In this document: positions 42,254 to 50,914 of the stretch, in pieces
Position numbering within the stretch: position 1 is the first letter of the stretch
Layout: the number at the start of each line of letters is the position of its first letter
Source: Bacteroidota bacterium
GTDB lineage: Bacteria > Bacteroidota > Bacteroidia > 2-12-FULL-35-15
Length of the DNA stretch: 64,000 nucleotides
Assembly: GCA_029237775.1 (NCBI GenBank)
Contig: JAQZBR010000009.1
Location: 71,708 to 135,707, forward strand
Reading direction: 5' to 3'
Notes under the pieces: generated by a model
Seen by the model: the letters and a program-made list of their open reading frames with translations, nothing else
Database searches by the model: none
Told to the model about the DNA's origin: nothing
Program-made: the position numbers and the translations under genes

Positions 42254-43894
42254 TCAGATCTCGATCTCATCTACGACTTGCCTGGTAATTTGCAAAGGCT
42301 TACCATTCACCGTATATATCTGGTTAAAGATAACCCGGAACTTATGCACCTCTTCCTGGTTGTGCCATACTCTCCCTGTTTCACTATTGTAAAGATGGAG
42401 AGGCGCCATGAAAGTTGCGGGAAAGAATGCAGTCTGTAAACGTGTATTCCGGTTACGAAAATAAACTCTGATAAATTCATTGTATTTGTATTTCAAATCC
42501 GGTTGATACGAGTTTCTTCCTTTGTCCTTTTCAAAAATTAAAAAATTTGTGGGACCCGCATGTCCGATGCCTTTAGCTATTGCATACTTCCCTGTGTAAC
42601 CAAAGCCGCTTAATGGCAGACAAGGTTTGTTTACGAGAAATAAAAAACGATCAAGCTGAAACCATTGATGATAAGGATTCATTTCATTTTTCTCAAATGC
42701 ATACACTTCTCCTTCTTTATTTTCCACTTCATAAGTAAAGAATTGATTGGCAGGTGTATCATGCCAGCCAAATTTAATAGGCTGAAGCCATGCGAAAGAT
42801 AAACACATGACAAGCATCGATAGTTTGAAATAGCCTTTCTGAAACAACTCTTCTACGTAATAACCACGCTTGTATATGTAACAAAACAAGAGCACCAGAT
42901 CGATCATCATCCATTTCCAGAAGAGGAAGCCGGTCATACAGAAGATGCCCGCATGCATAGCCAATAGCGAAAGAATGATCAGAATTCCGGCCCTTCTTGA
43001 ATACAGTATAAATAAAGCAGAGATCTCAATTAAGAAAGCGATAGCCTGGAAGGGCTTACCATAATTGCTGAAAAAATGTGTTAGCATATCCTTTGTACTT
43101 TCTGATGCCTGCGCCAGCCAGCCACGGTAGCAGACATTATGAAACAAGTCAACAGGTTCATTTTGAATAAGCCACTCATAACCATGCGGAGAAATTAAGA
43201 GCTTGGAAACACCACCAATAAAGTAGCCAGAAGCCAGAACTAAAATAACAAGATAACTATAGGGCATTTTAAAAAGAGGCAGAAAAAGCCGCGTGTATAC
43301 GTACACAGTAAACATGATCAGCAAATCGAACAAAAGACGCTTATCATGTAATGTAAAGCCATCAACCGGATAATTAAACTGAGAACGGTATACATAAGCA
43401 AAAGCAACGAACAAAGGCGTGAGTAAGGGAAAGCGGAGGAGCAGGAAAGCGAGAGCGATCAATGCAATGCGGTCGAAATAAAAAGGCTGGTTGAGGAAGT
43501 AATTGAACTGATAAGTTGAAAGCTCCCAGGCTAATAAAAATGCAGCGGCAAAAACAAACAACCTTTCGGCAACAGAAAATGTAAAAGCTTTATCAAGGAG
43601 TGTTTTTCTTTTTACAAAAAAAGGAATGTAAAAAAGAATCAGTACTACCAAAAAGTACGGGTTTAATAAAGAAGCCAATATAATCGAGCTATCATGATAA
43701 GGTATACGGGAAAGTAATACCGGTGTATGTTCTCCGAAGAGCGTATTATTAAGTGCACTGAATGTATGTAGGAAGCCTTCATAAAACACATACAATGATA
43801 GAAGCCTGCATATGGCAAACAATGCGAGAACAAGAGCTAATTGTCCGGTGTTGGATCTTTTAAGTTGTTTGAAAAACATTTGTATGGAATTCAT
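42254..43894 (-). CDS. Polytopic membrane protein, HTTM/VKGC-like
   Basis: A 546-residue protein with about nine to ten transmembrane segments in residues 15-370, then a soluble C-terminal domain of about 160 residues (ENKEGEVYAFEKNEMNPYHQWFQLDRFLFL; RNRNTRLQTAFFPATFMAPLHLYN). The stretch LAMHAGIFCMTGFLFWKWMMIDLVLL resembles HTTM-type vitamin-K carboxylase-like membrane proteins, which usually carry a Trp/Phe-rich helix after a conserved His. The resemblance is partial, so enzymatic function is not claimed. It should sit in the inner membrane. Single gene between the sigma module and tRNA-Leu. Confidence 0.6.
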   Translation of the reverse strand: MNSIQMFFKQLKRSNTGQLALVLALFAICRLLSLYVFYEGFLHTFSALNNTLFGEHTPVLLSRIPYHDSSIILASLLNPYFLVVLILFYIPFFVKRKTLLDKAFTFSVAERLFVFAAAFLLAWELSTYQFNYFLNQPFYFDRIALIALAFLLLRFPLLTPLFVAFAYVYRSQFNYPVDGFTLHDKRLLFDLLIMFTVYVYTRLFLPLFKMPYSYLVILVLASGYFIGGVSKLLISPHGYEWLIQNEPVDLFHNVCYRGWLAQASESTKDMLTHFFSNYGKPFQAIAFLIEISALFILYSRRAGILIILSLLAMHAGIFCMTGFLFWKWMMIDLVLLFCYIYKRGYYVEELFQKGYFKLSMLVMCLSFAWLQPIKFGWHDTPANQFFTYEVENKEGEVYAFEKNEMNPYHQWFQLDRFLFLVNKPCLPLSGFGYTGKYAIAKGIGHAGPTNFLIFEKDKGRNSYQPDLKYKYNEFIRVYFRNRNTRLQTAFFPATFMAPLHLYNSETGRVWHNQEEVHKFRVIFNQIYTVNGKPLQITRQVVDEIEI

Positions 43895-43980
43895 GGTGCC
43901 TCCCGAACAGTATTATAATAATCAAAGAAAGTAAAAATACAGACATTATGAGGGTTCCGAACATTTGAGGCTGATAAGCA

Positions 43981-44016
43981 AAAAAACAAAAACCCCACCT
44001 TCTTGCGAAGATGAGG
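43981..44016 (-). terminator. Terminator after tRNA-Leu
   Basis: Minus-strand hairpin cctcatcttc-gcaa-gaaggtgggg (G-U pairs allowed) is followed by tttttgttttttt, about 38 bases past the tRNA 3' end. Confidence 0.8.
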
Positions 44017-44053
44017 CTCTGCTTAACTTTCAGGGTGGAAGCCCCTTGAGTCG

Positions 44054-44133
44054 TACCCAGTGCCGGAGTCGAACCGGCACAGTTTCCTACTGGTGTTTGA
44101 GACCAGCGCGTCTACCGATTCCGCCAACTGGGC
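44054..44133 (-). tRNA. tRNA-Leu (anticodon CAA)
   Basis: The 80-base gene folds as a class II tRNA. The acceptor is GCCCAGT/ACTGGGT with discriminator A, and the D arm is GCG...CGC. The anticodon arm CTGGT-CTCAAAC-ACCAG gives anticodon CAA, which reads UUG. An 11-base variable arm (TAGGAAACTGT) and a T arm GCCGG-TTCGACT-CCGGC complete it. CCA is not encoded. The variable arm is short for a leucine tRNA. A terminator follows. Confidence 0.95.
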
Positions 44134-44217
44134 ATTTTTAAATCGGATTGCAAAAATACCTAAATGTTTTGGAATGGCAAAAAATAAGATGGGGAACGCA
44201 AACTTAAGCTCAAACGA

Positions 44218-44880
44218 TCAGGCAGTTTGGAGAACATGGTTTTTCACGACTATCCCATTGTTTAAAGGTACTTCACAAATTTTAGTATAAACGGATCTCT
44301 TGGTTTCCCTGGCACTGATCTCCACTTTTCTTTTTAATATAGTGATATTGTTACAAAGGAAATCTTCCCGAAGATCAAAATCACTAAGATCTGAACCGAT
44401 CTTCTCAAACTTGTTTTTAGGAATTCCGCGTCCGATTGTTAAATGAGGAACAAAATTTTTGGGTGTCCTGAAGTTGAAAGACCTGCATAAAGAAGTCTGA
44501 ATTTCGTGTATTACCTCATTCTCTATTCTTAATATAAGGTCGGCTGTATAGGTTTGCTCAATTTTATGTGCTCCATTTACAAGTATAGTAAAGTCAGAAA
44601 ATGCCGTTACCAACTCCTTTGTTTTCTCAATTATAAAATTATCGCGATTACTGTTCTCTCTTAAGGTCAATAATGAGATATGAGGAACTGAAGTAAGGTT
44701 TTCATTTGATAATCCGATCTTAACATGGAGCTTTTGCTTCAGCTCTTTTACCTGTTCCTTCATTTTTGTACCGGGAGAAATGATCAACCTGTACTCATAA
44801 GCTTCGATAGGGTTCCGATCAAACGAACTTACGATCTTTAACTCCGACTCAAACCCGAAAAGACTTAATTGATTTCCCAT
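44218..44880 (-). CDS. 2'-5' RNA ligase-like 2H phosphoesterase
   Basis: The Met at 44880 (MGNQLSLFGFES) is preferred over 44898, giving 220 residues. Two H-x-T/S-x motifs, SVPHISLLTL and FVPHLTIGRG, sit about 85 residues apart, as in the 2H phosphoesterase fold (LigT/CPDase). The first has Ser in place of Thr. Members hydrolyse or ligate 2',5' or cyclic phosphodiester RNA ends; the physiological substrate is usually unknown. It is divergent from alkB across 164 bases. Cytoplasmic. Confidence 0.82.
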   Translation of the reverse strand: MGNQLSLFGFESELKIVSSFDRNPIEAYEYRLIISPGTKMKEQVKELKQKLHVKIGLSNENLTSVPHISLLTLRENSNRDNFIIEKTKELVTAFSDFTILVNGAHKIEQTYTADLILRIENEVIHEIQTSLCRSFNFRTPKNFVPHLTIGRGIPKNKFEKIGSDLSDFDLREDFLCNNITILKRKVEISARETKRSVYTKICEVPLNNGIVVKNHVLQTA

Positions 44881-45044
44881 ACCAGATATTTTAATCAAAA
44901 TTATAGCAGAGAATTTAAAATCCTTGCTATGATTTGTAGAAATGAGAAAATATTTTTTTCATTTCTTCCAAAATCTGCTGCGTAAATATATATCAGTCGG
45001 AAATAGTAAACTATCCCAGGCATAAACTTTACTTTGTTATTGGC

Positions 45045-45614
45045 ATGAGCAGCCTGTTTGACATACCACCTGATTATCCAAAAGGTTTTAGCTATTCTCC
45101 TGACTTCATAACCGAAAAAGAAGAACATTACCTGCTTGGGATAATTAAATCCCTGCCTTTCGAAACGTTCCTTTTCCGGGGATACGAAGCAAAACGCAAG
45201 GTCATCAGCTTTGGATATGACTACCATTTCGATAACCGAACAATAACAAAAGGAAAGGAGATTCCGGCAGACTTTCTCCCGCTTATCAATTCTGTTGCAG
45301 CTCATCTGAAGCTCGATCCTTCTGAGATCACTGAGCTCCTTGTCACTGAATATCCTCCGGGCTCTGTTATCAACTGGCACCGCGATGCCCCACCTTTTGA
45401 ACTGATCGCGGGAATCTCACTCCTTTCGGATTGCAACTTCAAACTCAGGCCATACGACAAAGCCAAACAAAACAGAAAGTCGATTATCACCATCCCCGTT
45501 AAAAGACGCTCCTTGTACGTCATGGAAGACTCTGCACGTGAAGATTGGGAGCACAGCATCTCTGAAATGAAACAGCTCAGGTATTCAATCACCCTGAGAA
45601 CACTGAAGAAATGA
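45045..45614 (+). CDS. AlkB-like Fe(II)/2-oxoglutarate-dependent dioxygenase
   Basis: A 189-residue enzyme of the AlkB superfamily, which removes alkyl groups from DNA or RNA bases by oxidation. Iron ligands His112, Asp114 (INWHRDAPPFE) and His170 (WEHSI), and the 2-oxoglutarate Arg (LRYSITLR), are all present. The substrate-side loop (FGYDYHFDNRTITKGKEIP) is the typical AlkB lid wording. Length is close to that of short bacterial AlkB homologues. It is divergent from a 2H phosphoesterase gene. The 159-residue minus-strand ORF across its 5' half is a shadow. Confidence 0.9.
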   Translation: MSSLFDIPPDYPKGFSYSPDFITEKEEHYLLGIIKSLPFETFLFRGYEAKRKVISFGYDYHFDNRTITKGKEIPADFLPLINSVAAHLKLDPSEITELLVTEYPPGSVINWHRDAPPFELIAGISLLSDCNFKLRPYDKAKQNRKSIITIPVKRRSLYVMEDSAREDWEHSISEMKQLRYSITLRTLKK

Positions 45615-45722
45615 TAACTATCCTGTTGTTTTAAAGGATTATTATTTCCATTTTTGTTGCCCGCTATGGCGGACACACAGACGATAAAGCTGCAGGCGAC
45701 AGCGTAGAATTGCCTCCATCAG

Positions 45723-47678
45723 ATGTTACAAAAATTTAAGGCGTTCACTTTTTTCGCGCTCCTTCTAATTGTTTCCGGGAGCCGGGGACAAAATCCGGTT
45801 ATCGATTCCCTGAAAACCTTTCTTCTCGCGGCTAAAGAAGACACTACGAAAGCCAGGACACTGGTTGAACTATCCTTTCGTTTGCGGACATCGGACCCAT
45901 CCGAAGGAATCAATTTAGCTGAAAAAGGCATCCACCTTTCCGATAGCCTGGGCTGGAAAAGCGGGATGGCGAAAGGATATAATTCCTTAGGATCCAATCA
46001 TAAGGCAAAATCGGAATATCCAAAAGCGCTGGAAGCATATCAAAAAGCACTTACATTATATGAAGAGCTTGATCAGCCAAAAGACATTGCAACGCTGTTA
46101 ATGAATATAGGATCGGTATACCGGCCCTTAAAGCAGTTTGACAAAGCACTTGAATATTACAGAAAGGCACTTCCAATTGCCGAAAAGATTGGTGCTAAAA
46201 AACTCAATGCTCAGCTCCTGGGAAACATGGGAGTTGTGTATTTCGAACAGGGAAATTATGATCAGCAAGTTACTGTAAGCGAACAGGCATTAAAGCTTTT
46301 TCGTGAAGTTGGTGATGTCGATAACGAGAGCTGGATCCTGTCGAACATCGGTGACGCGTATGCGATTAAAGAGGATTTCAAAAAGGCTATGGAATATCAG
46401 CAAATGGCTATCGACATCTACGACAGAATTGGAAATATCAGCTATAAGTCTACAAGCGTTGAAAATATCGGCCTTTATTACTACAGCATGGCTGTTAAAG
46501 AAAAGGATGAGCGCTTAAAAAAAGAATATCTCAGAAACTCGATCAACTACTTTAACCAGGCAATTGACATTCTTAAGGAGCTGAACGACATTGATTATCT
46601 CAAGCAGCAATATCTGAACATGTCTAATTCACAACTATTATTGGGGGAGTACGACAGCGCCCTCAGCAATTACAAAACATATACAGCACTGAAGGATTCC
46701 ATTTTTTCACTTGAGGCCCAGGAAAGCGTAACCAACCTGGAAACCAAGCGGGAGCTGGATCTGCGGGACAAAGAGATTGTCATCCAGCAGTTGAAAAAAA
46801 GAACAGAAAGAATTTATATGTTCGCAGGTGTACTGTTCCTGTTAGTAATCATTGGTTTTATTGCTGTTGGTTACCGCAGACAGAAAAGATCAAAAGATAT
46901 GATTACTCAGCAAAAACACCTTGTAGAAGAAAAGCAGAAGGAGATCGTGGATTCGATCAATTATGCAAAACGGATCCAATACGCACTCTTGGCCCACAAT
47001 GATTTTTTGAAGCAGCACCTTTCTGAATATTTTGTCCTTTTTAAGCCTAAGGATATTGTTTCAGGCGATTTTTACTGGGCAACAAGCACCAAAGATCATT
47101 TTTACATTGCGGTTTGTGATAGCACGGGCCACGGTGTACCCGGAGCTTTTATGAGCTTGTTAAGCATTTCCTTTCTGAATGAAGCGATCAATGAAAAAGG
47201 CCTGACACAGCCCGATCAGGTGTTTAATTTTGTTCGTACCCGCCTCATCGATAATGTGAGCGGAGAAGGCCAGAAAGATGGATTCGATGGCATTCTGATT
47301 TGTCTGGATAAAGACCGTAAAAAGCTGAGCTATGCTGCTGCGAATAACGCTCCTGTTTTGATCCGGAACAATGAGTTAGTTCGGCTGGAACACGACCGGA
47401 TGCCTGTAGGGGCCGGTGAAAAGAAAGACCCCTTCAGGCTTTTTCAGCTTGATCTGCAGAAAAATGACCTCGTCTATATGTATACGGATGGTTATTATGA
47501 CCAGTTTGGAGGATCAGCGAGCAAAAAATTCATGAGCAAAAACCTGAACCGTTTGCTTCTTGATATCCATTCCATGCCTTTACACAGGCAGGAAACGATC
47601 CTTTTTGACCGCTTTGCAGAATGGAAAGGGGAGCTTGAACAGGTGGATGATATCTGCCTTGCAGGCCTTAAGATCTGA
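45723..47678 (+). CDS. TPR-sensor SpoIIE-type protein phosphatase
   Basis: A 651-residue membrane signalling protein. Signal peptide (ending SRGQ), then about six tetratricopeptide repeats in the periplasm (residues 60-330, for example AKGYNSLGSNHKAKSEYPKALEAYQKAL wording). A transmembrane helix follows (ERIYMFAGVLFLLVIIGFIAVGY, about 360-385), with a short coiled coil and SINYAKRIQYALL linker. The cytoplasmic PP2C-type SpoIIE domain (440-650) has FKPKDIVSGDFYW, CDSTGHGVPGAFMS and YTDGYYD metal motifs. Such phosphatases dephosphorylate STAS-domain proteins in partner-switching circuits. No STAS gene is nearby. Confidence 0.92.
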   Translation: MLQKFKAFTFFALLLIVSGSRGQNPVIDSLKTFLLAAKEDTTKARTLVELSFRLRTSDPSEGINLAEKGIHLSDSLGWKSGMAKGYNSLGSNHKAKSEYPKALEAYQKALTLYEELDQPKDIATLLMNIGSVYRPLKQFDKALEYYRKALPIAEKIGAKKLNAQLLGNMGVVYFEQGNYDQQVTVSEQALKLFREVGDVDNESWILSNIGDAYAIKEDFKKAMEYQQMAIDIYDRIGNISYKSTSVENIGLYYYSMAVKEKDERLKKEYLRNSINYFNQAIDILKELNDIDYLKQQYLNMSNSQLLLGEYDSALSNYKTYTALKDSIFSLEAQESVTNLETKRELDLRDKEIVIQQLKKRTERIYMFAGVLFLLVIIGFIAVGYRRQKRSKDMITQQKHLVEEKQKEIVDSINYAKRIQYALLAHNDFLKQHLSEYFVLFKPKDIVSGDFYWATSTKDHFYIAVCDSTGHGVPGAFMSLLSISFLNEAINEKGLTQPDQVFNFVRTRLIDNVSGEGQKDGFDGILICLDKDRKKLSYAAANNAPVLIRNNELVRLEHDRMPVGAGEKKDPFRLFQLDLQKNDLVYMYTDGYYDQFGGSASKKFMSKNLNRLLLDIHSMPLHRQETILFDRFAEWKGELEQVDDICLAGLKI

Positions 47679-47714
47679 CCGGTTTTCCCCGCCCTCCTTT
47701 TTGGGATCTTTTTC

Positions 47715-47745
47715 TTGGTAAAAACCTCAATTTTTACTACATTTG
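47715..47745 (+). promoter_or_regulatory. Promoter of prs
   Basis: TTG (47715-47717), 20-base spacer, TACATTTG (47738-47745): a full Bacteroidota consensus, 21 bases before the prs ATG. Confidence 0.7.
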
Positions 47746-47766
47746 CAACCCTTATAAAAAAAGGTT

Positions 47767-48705
47767 ATGAATCATAAAGTAAAAATATTTTCAGGTTCCG
47801 CTTCGCGCACCTTGTCTGAGAACATCAGCGCAAGCTACAAGCAGGAACTGGGAAAGGTGTCACTCCTTCGTTTCAGCGATGGAGAGATTCAGACTTCCTA
47901 TGAAGAAACAGTTCGCGGAAGCGATGTTTTTATCATCCAGTCGACCATGCCCCCGACTGAAAATCTTTTTGAACTTTTACTGATGATTGATGCCGCAAAA
48001 CGCGCATCTGCCAATAGAATCATTGCAGTGATCCCTTATTTTGGGTTTGCACGCCAGGATCGTAAAGACCAGCCGCGTGTTGCGATCGGAGCTAAGATGG
48101 TTGCTAATCTGTTAGCTACAGCAGGCGCTACCCGTATCATCACGATGGATCTTCATGCTGATCAGATCCAGGGATTCTTTGAATGTCCTGTTGATCATTT
48201 ATACGCTTCTTCTATTTTTATCCCATACATCCAGGAATTAGACCTGCCGCATTTAACAATGGCTGCACCTGACATGGGTGGATCGAAAAGAGCAAATGCA
48301 TACGCTAAGTTCTTAAAGTCGGACCTTGTGATTTGTTATAAGCAACGCGCTAAGGCAAATGTGATAGAGAGCATGACTCTGATCGGTGATGTTGAAGGAA
48401 AAGATATTGTGCTTATTGATGATCTTATTGATACCGGTGGTACTCTTGCAAAAGCAGCCGACATGATGGTTGACAGAGGAGCTGCCAGTGTAAGAGCTTT
48501 TTGCACGCATGCTGTACTTTCAGGAAAAGCATACGAAAATCTGGAAAAATCGAAAATCACGGAGCTTGTTGTAACAGATACAATTCCTTTGAAGCAACAA
48601 AGCCCGAAAATAAAAGTATTATCTGTTGCTGATCTGTTCGCAAAGGTATTACACAGCGTACACAACTATGAATCTATCAGCTCGAATTTTATTGCGAGCG
48701 TTTAG
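47767..48705 (+). CDS. prs: Ribose-phosphate pyrophosphokinase
   Basis: Prs makes PRPP from ribose-5-phosphate and ATP for nucleotide, histidine, tryptophan and NAD synthesis. The 312 residues contain FARQDRKDQPRVAIGAK (ATP loop), ITMDLHADQIQGFF (metal site), the conserved VVAPDMGG-type segment as MAAPDMGGSKRA, and the PRPP-binding loop VLIDDLIDTGGTLAKAA. Length is normal. It is followed by rplY and pth, a conserved order (prs-rplY-pth) in many bacteria, so the three may be partly co-transcribed. Confidence 0.97.
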   Translation: MNHKVKIFSGSASRTLSENISASYKQELGKVSLLRFSDGEIQTSYEETVRGSDVFIIQSTMPPTENLFELLLMIDAAKRASANRIIAVIPYFGFARQDRKDQPRVAIGAKMVANLLATAGATRIITMDLHADQIQGFFECPVDHLYASSIFIPYIQELDLPHLTMAAPDMGGSKRANAYAKFLKSDLVICYKQRAKANVIESMTLIGDVEGKDIVLIDDLIDTGGTLAKAADMMVDRGAASVRAFCTHAVLSGKAYENLEKSKITELVVTDTIPLKQQSPKIKVLSVADLFAKVLHSVHNYESISSNFIASV

Positions 48706-48741
48706 AATAAAGAAAATCTGCGTCAAACTAAATAATCAGGC

Positions 48742-48800
48742 CTTCCGGGACGCAACGGAAAGCATAACTTAAAAAATCCCGTTTAGCATTGAGCAGCGGG
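48742..48800 (+). other. Leader with two small hairpins before rplY
   Basis: Hairpins ttccg/cggaa (48743-48760) and cccg/cggg (48778-48800) lie in the 94-base gap before rplY. They are weak individually but could influence L25 translation. Confidence 0.3.
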
Positions 48801-48811
48801 TGATAAAAAAA

Positions 48812-49444
48812 ATGAAATCAGTATCTATTAGCGGTTCGCCAAGAGCGAACGTAGGGAAAAAAGATGCAACTGCATTGAGAAATGCAAAAGCAGTACCATG
48901 CGTACTTTACGGTGGTAAAGAACAAGTTCACTTTTCTGCTTTATTTGCAGACTTCCGTGACCTTCTTTACACTCCACATGTAAACACAGTGAACATCGAC
49001 ATTGAAGGTAAAAAATACCATGCGATCATTCAGGAAGCTCAGTACCACAGAGTGAACGACAGCCTTTTACACGTAGATTTCCTTGAGATCGTTGCTGGTA
49101 AGCCGGTAGTTATGAATATCCCTGTTAAAACAAAAGGAGTTTCTCCGGGTGTTAGAGCAGGTGGTAAATTGAACAAAAAATTAAAGACTTTAAAAGTTAA
49201 AGGTCTTGTTGAGAAAATGCCTGACACTATCGATATCGATATCAATGGTCTTGAGATCGGTGGTTCAGTTCGTGTAAGCGATCTTAAAATGGACGGACTT
49301 TCTTTCCTTGATGCTTCCAACGTAACTGTTGTTAGCGTTCAGGTAACACGTGCTGTTGCTGCTGAAGCTGCTGCTGCTGCTCCTGCTGCTGCGAAAGCTG
49401 CTCCTGCTGCCGCAAAAGCTGCACCTGCACCTGCTAAAAAATAA
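48812..49444 (+). CDS. rplY: 50S ribosomal protein L25 / stress protein Ctc
   Basis: The track uses a GTG at 48800; the ATG at 48812 (MKSVSISGSPR) is preferred, giving 210 residues. The N-terminal L25 domain (ATALRNAKAVPCVLYGGKE, about 20-90) binds 5S rRNA. The C-terminal TL5/Ctc domain (VVMNIPVKTKGVSPGVRAGG, 100-180) follows. The tail is low-complexity Ala/Lys/Pro (AAAPAAAKAAPAAAKAAPAP). This long two-domain form is usual in Bacteroidota. It lies between prs and pth and is closed by a strong terminator. Confidence 0.95.
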   Translation: MKSVSISGSPRANVGKKDATALRNAKAVPCVLYGGKEQVHFSALFADFRDLLYTPHVNTVNIDIEGKKYHAIIQEAQYHRVNDSLLHVDFLEIVAGKPVVMNIPVKTKGVSPGVRAGGKLNKKLKTLKVKGLVEKMPDTIDIDINGLEIGGSVRVSDLKMDGLSFLDASNVTVVSVQVTRAVAAEAAAAAPAAAKAAPAAAKAAPAPAKK

Positions 49445-49465
49445 TCAGGATTTAATTATTTAATA

Positions 49466-49501
49466 AAGTTGGTGGAAGCTTATTCCGCCAACTTTTTTTT
49501 A
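49466..49501 (+). terminator. Terminator after rplY
   Basis: Stem aagttggtgga/tccgccaactt with a seven-base loop is followed by eight T residues. pth begins 20 bases later. Confidence 0.85.
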
Positions 49502-49520
49502 TTTTTACTAAAGGTTTGAA

Positions 49521-50087
49521 ATGAGTAAGTTTTTGATTGCCGGACTTGGTAATATTGGTGATGAGTATGAAAACACACGTCATAATATCGGCTTTAAAGT
49601 GCTGGATCATCTTGCAAAAGAAAATGGATTAAAATTTGCTGCAGACCGCCTCGCTGCTGTAACTGAGTACAAGTTCAAAGGGCGCACATTCGTTCTTATC
49701 AAACCTACCACTTACATGAATTTAAGTGGAAAAGCAATCAACTACTGGATGCAGGCTGAGAAGATCAGCAAAGAAAACCTCCTCGTTGTTACCGATGATA
49801 TCGCATTGCCTTTCGGTTCTTTACGCATGAAAGGCAAAGGAAGTGACGGAGGACATAACGGCTTGAAGAACATTCAGGAAGTTTTAAATTCAGTGGAGTA
49901 TGCTAGGCTTAGATTCGGTGTTGGAAGCGAGTTTTCGAAAGGCAGACAGGTTGAATATGTCCTCGGCAAATGGAGCAAAGAGGAAGAAGAACAACTTGAA
50001 CCACGAATTAAAATGGCTGTCGAAATGATCAAAGGTTTTGGAACTATTGGATTACAGCTTACAATGACAAATTATAACAAAAAATAA
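49521..50087 (+). CDS. pth: Peptidyl-tRNA hydrolase
   Basis: Pth frees tRNA from stalled peptidyl-tRNA. The 188 residues contain FLIAGLGNIGDEYENTRHNIGF (Asn and catalytic His), KPTTYMNLSGKAI, VTDDIALPFGSLRMKGKGSDGGHNGLKNI and the C-terminal YVLGKWSKEE. All conserved residues are present and length is normal. It stands after the rplY terminator and presumably has its own promoter, though no full consensus is seen. Confidence 0.97.
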   Translation: MSKFLIAGLGNIGDEYENTRHNIGFKVLDHLAKENGLKFAADRLAAVTEYKFKGRTFVLIKPTTYMNLSGKAINYWMQAEKISKENLLVVTDDIALPFGSLRMKGKGSDGGHNGLKNIQEVLNSVEYARLRFGVGSEFSKGRQVEYVLGKWSKEEEEQLEPRIKMAVEMIKGFGTIGLQLTMTNYNKK

Positions 50088-50147
50088 ATCAATCAGCTGC
50101 AACGGAAACTATTGTTCCTGCATCATTTAAATACTAAAACCAAACAC

Positions 50148-50906
50148 ATGAAAAAAATTACTTTATTCCTTTTTGCAATTGCATTCTCCTCTGTTATAAC
50201 CGCGCAAACAACCGTGCAGAGCGAAAACTTTACAACATATCTTGGAACATCTGTAACTGTTCCAACTGGCTGGACATTCACCTACAACGGAAATTACACT
50301 ACAACTGCATCATCCGGAACCAGCGGTCCGAATTCTTATAAGTTCGGTCAATCAGTGGGGGCGCCTCCTTCAATTATTACATCGCCAATGTTTACTCTTG
50401 CCGACAGTTTATCTTTTTGGATGAAAGGAAACAGCACTGATACCATCAGCACTTTTTACGTTCGTGAGTCGGCTGATAATATTACCTGGGATACGATTGC
50501 TATAATTAATCCAATCAACACCGCAGCCACCGGGATGACCTTAGGGTTCCCTGTTTCACCAACATCGCACTATATCAGTTTTGTTTATGCTAAATCTGCA
50601 GGAAACGTTGCATTCGATGACTACCGCTTGTTTCTGACCGGACCAATGTCTGTTGAAAACCATAATAATTCTGCAAGCTTAACTGTTTCTCCAAACCCAA
50701 GCTCAGGAATATTTAACCTTAACCTGAATAATGCTTCAAAAGCTCAGATAACTGTTTTTGACATCACCGGTAAAAAGATCCTTCAGAAAGAAACTTCAGT
50801 GGCGCAGCAATCAATTGATCTTTCTGCTCAGCCAGACGGAAGCTATTTTATCACTGTTAAAACAGACAAGGAATTGACCACTAAAAAAATCATCATCGTT
50901 AAATAA
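50148..50906 (+). CDS. Secreted T9SS type-A cargo, paralogue 1
   Basis: The Met at 50148 (MKKITLFLFAIAFSSVITAQ) is preferred over 50112 as it begins a signal peptide; 252 residues result. The mature part is a jelly-roll-like domain (TVQSENFTTYLGTSVTVP, SGPNSYKFGQSVG, SFWMKGN, YISFVYAKSAGNVAFDDY) of the choice-of-anchor type. The C-terminal 75 residues (LTVSPNPSSGIFNLNLNNASKAQITVFDITGKKIL in summary, SYFITVKTDKELTTKKIIIVK) are a type-A T9SS sorting domain. It is 8 bases upstream of a paralogue with the same N-terminal domain, so the pair arose by duplication. Confidence 0.87.
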   Translation: MKKITLFLFAIAFSSVITAQTTVQSENFTTYLGTSVTVPTGWTFTYNGNYTTTASSGTSGPNSYKFGQSVGAPPSIITSPMFTLADSLSFWMKGNSTDTISTFYVRESADNITWDTIAIINPINTAATGMTLGFPVSPTSHYISFVYAKSAGNVAFDDYRLFLTGPMSVENHNNSASLTVSPNPSSGIFNLNLNNASKAQITVFDITGKKILQKETSVAQQSIDLSAQPDGSYFITVKTDKELTTKKIIIVK

Positions 50907-50914
50907 AAAGACAC

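Noticed and set aside
44901-45380. 159-residue minus-strand ORF opposite alkB
   Set aside because: It overlaps the AlkB catalytic region in antisense, and its translation has no recognisable feature.
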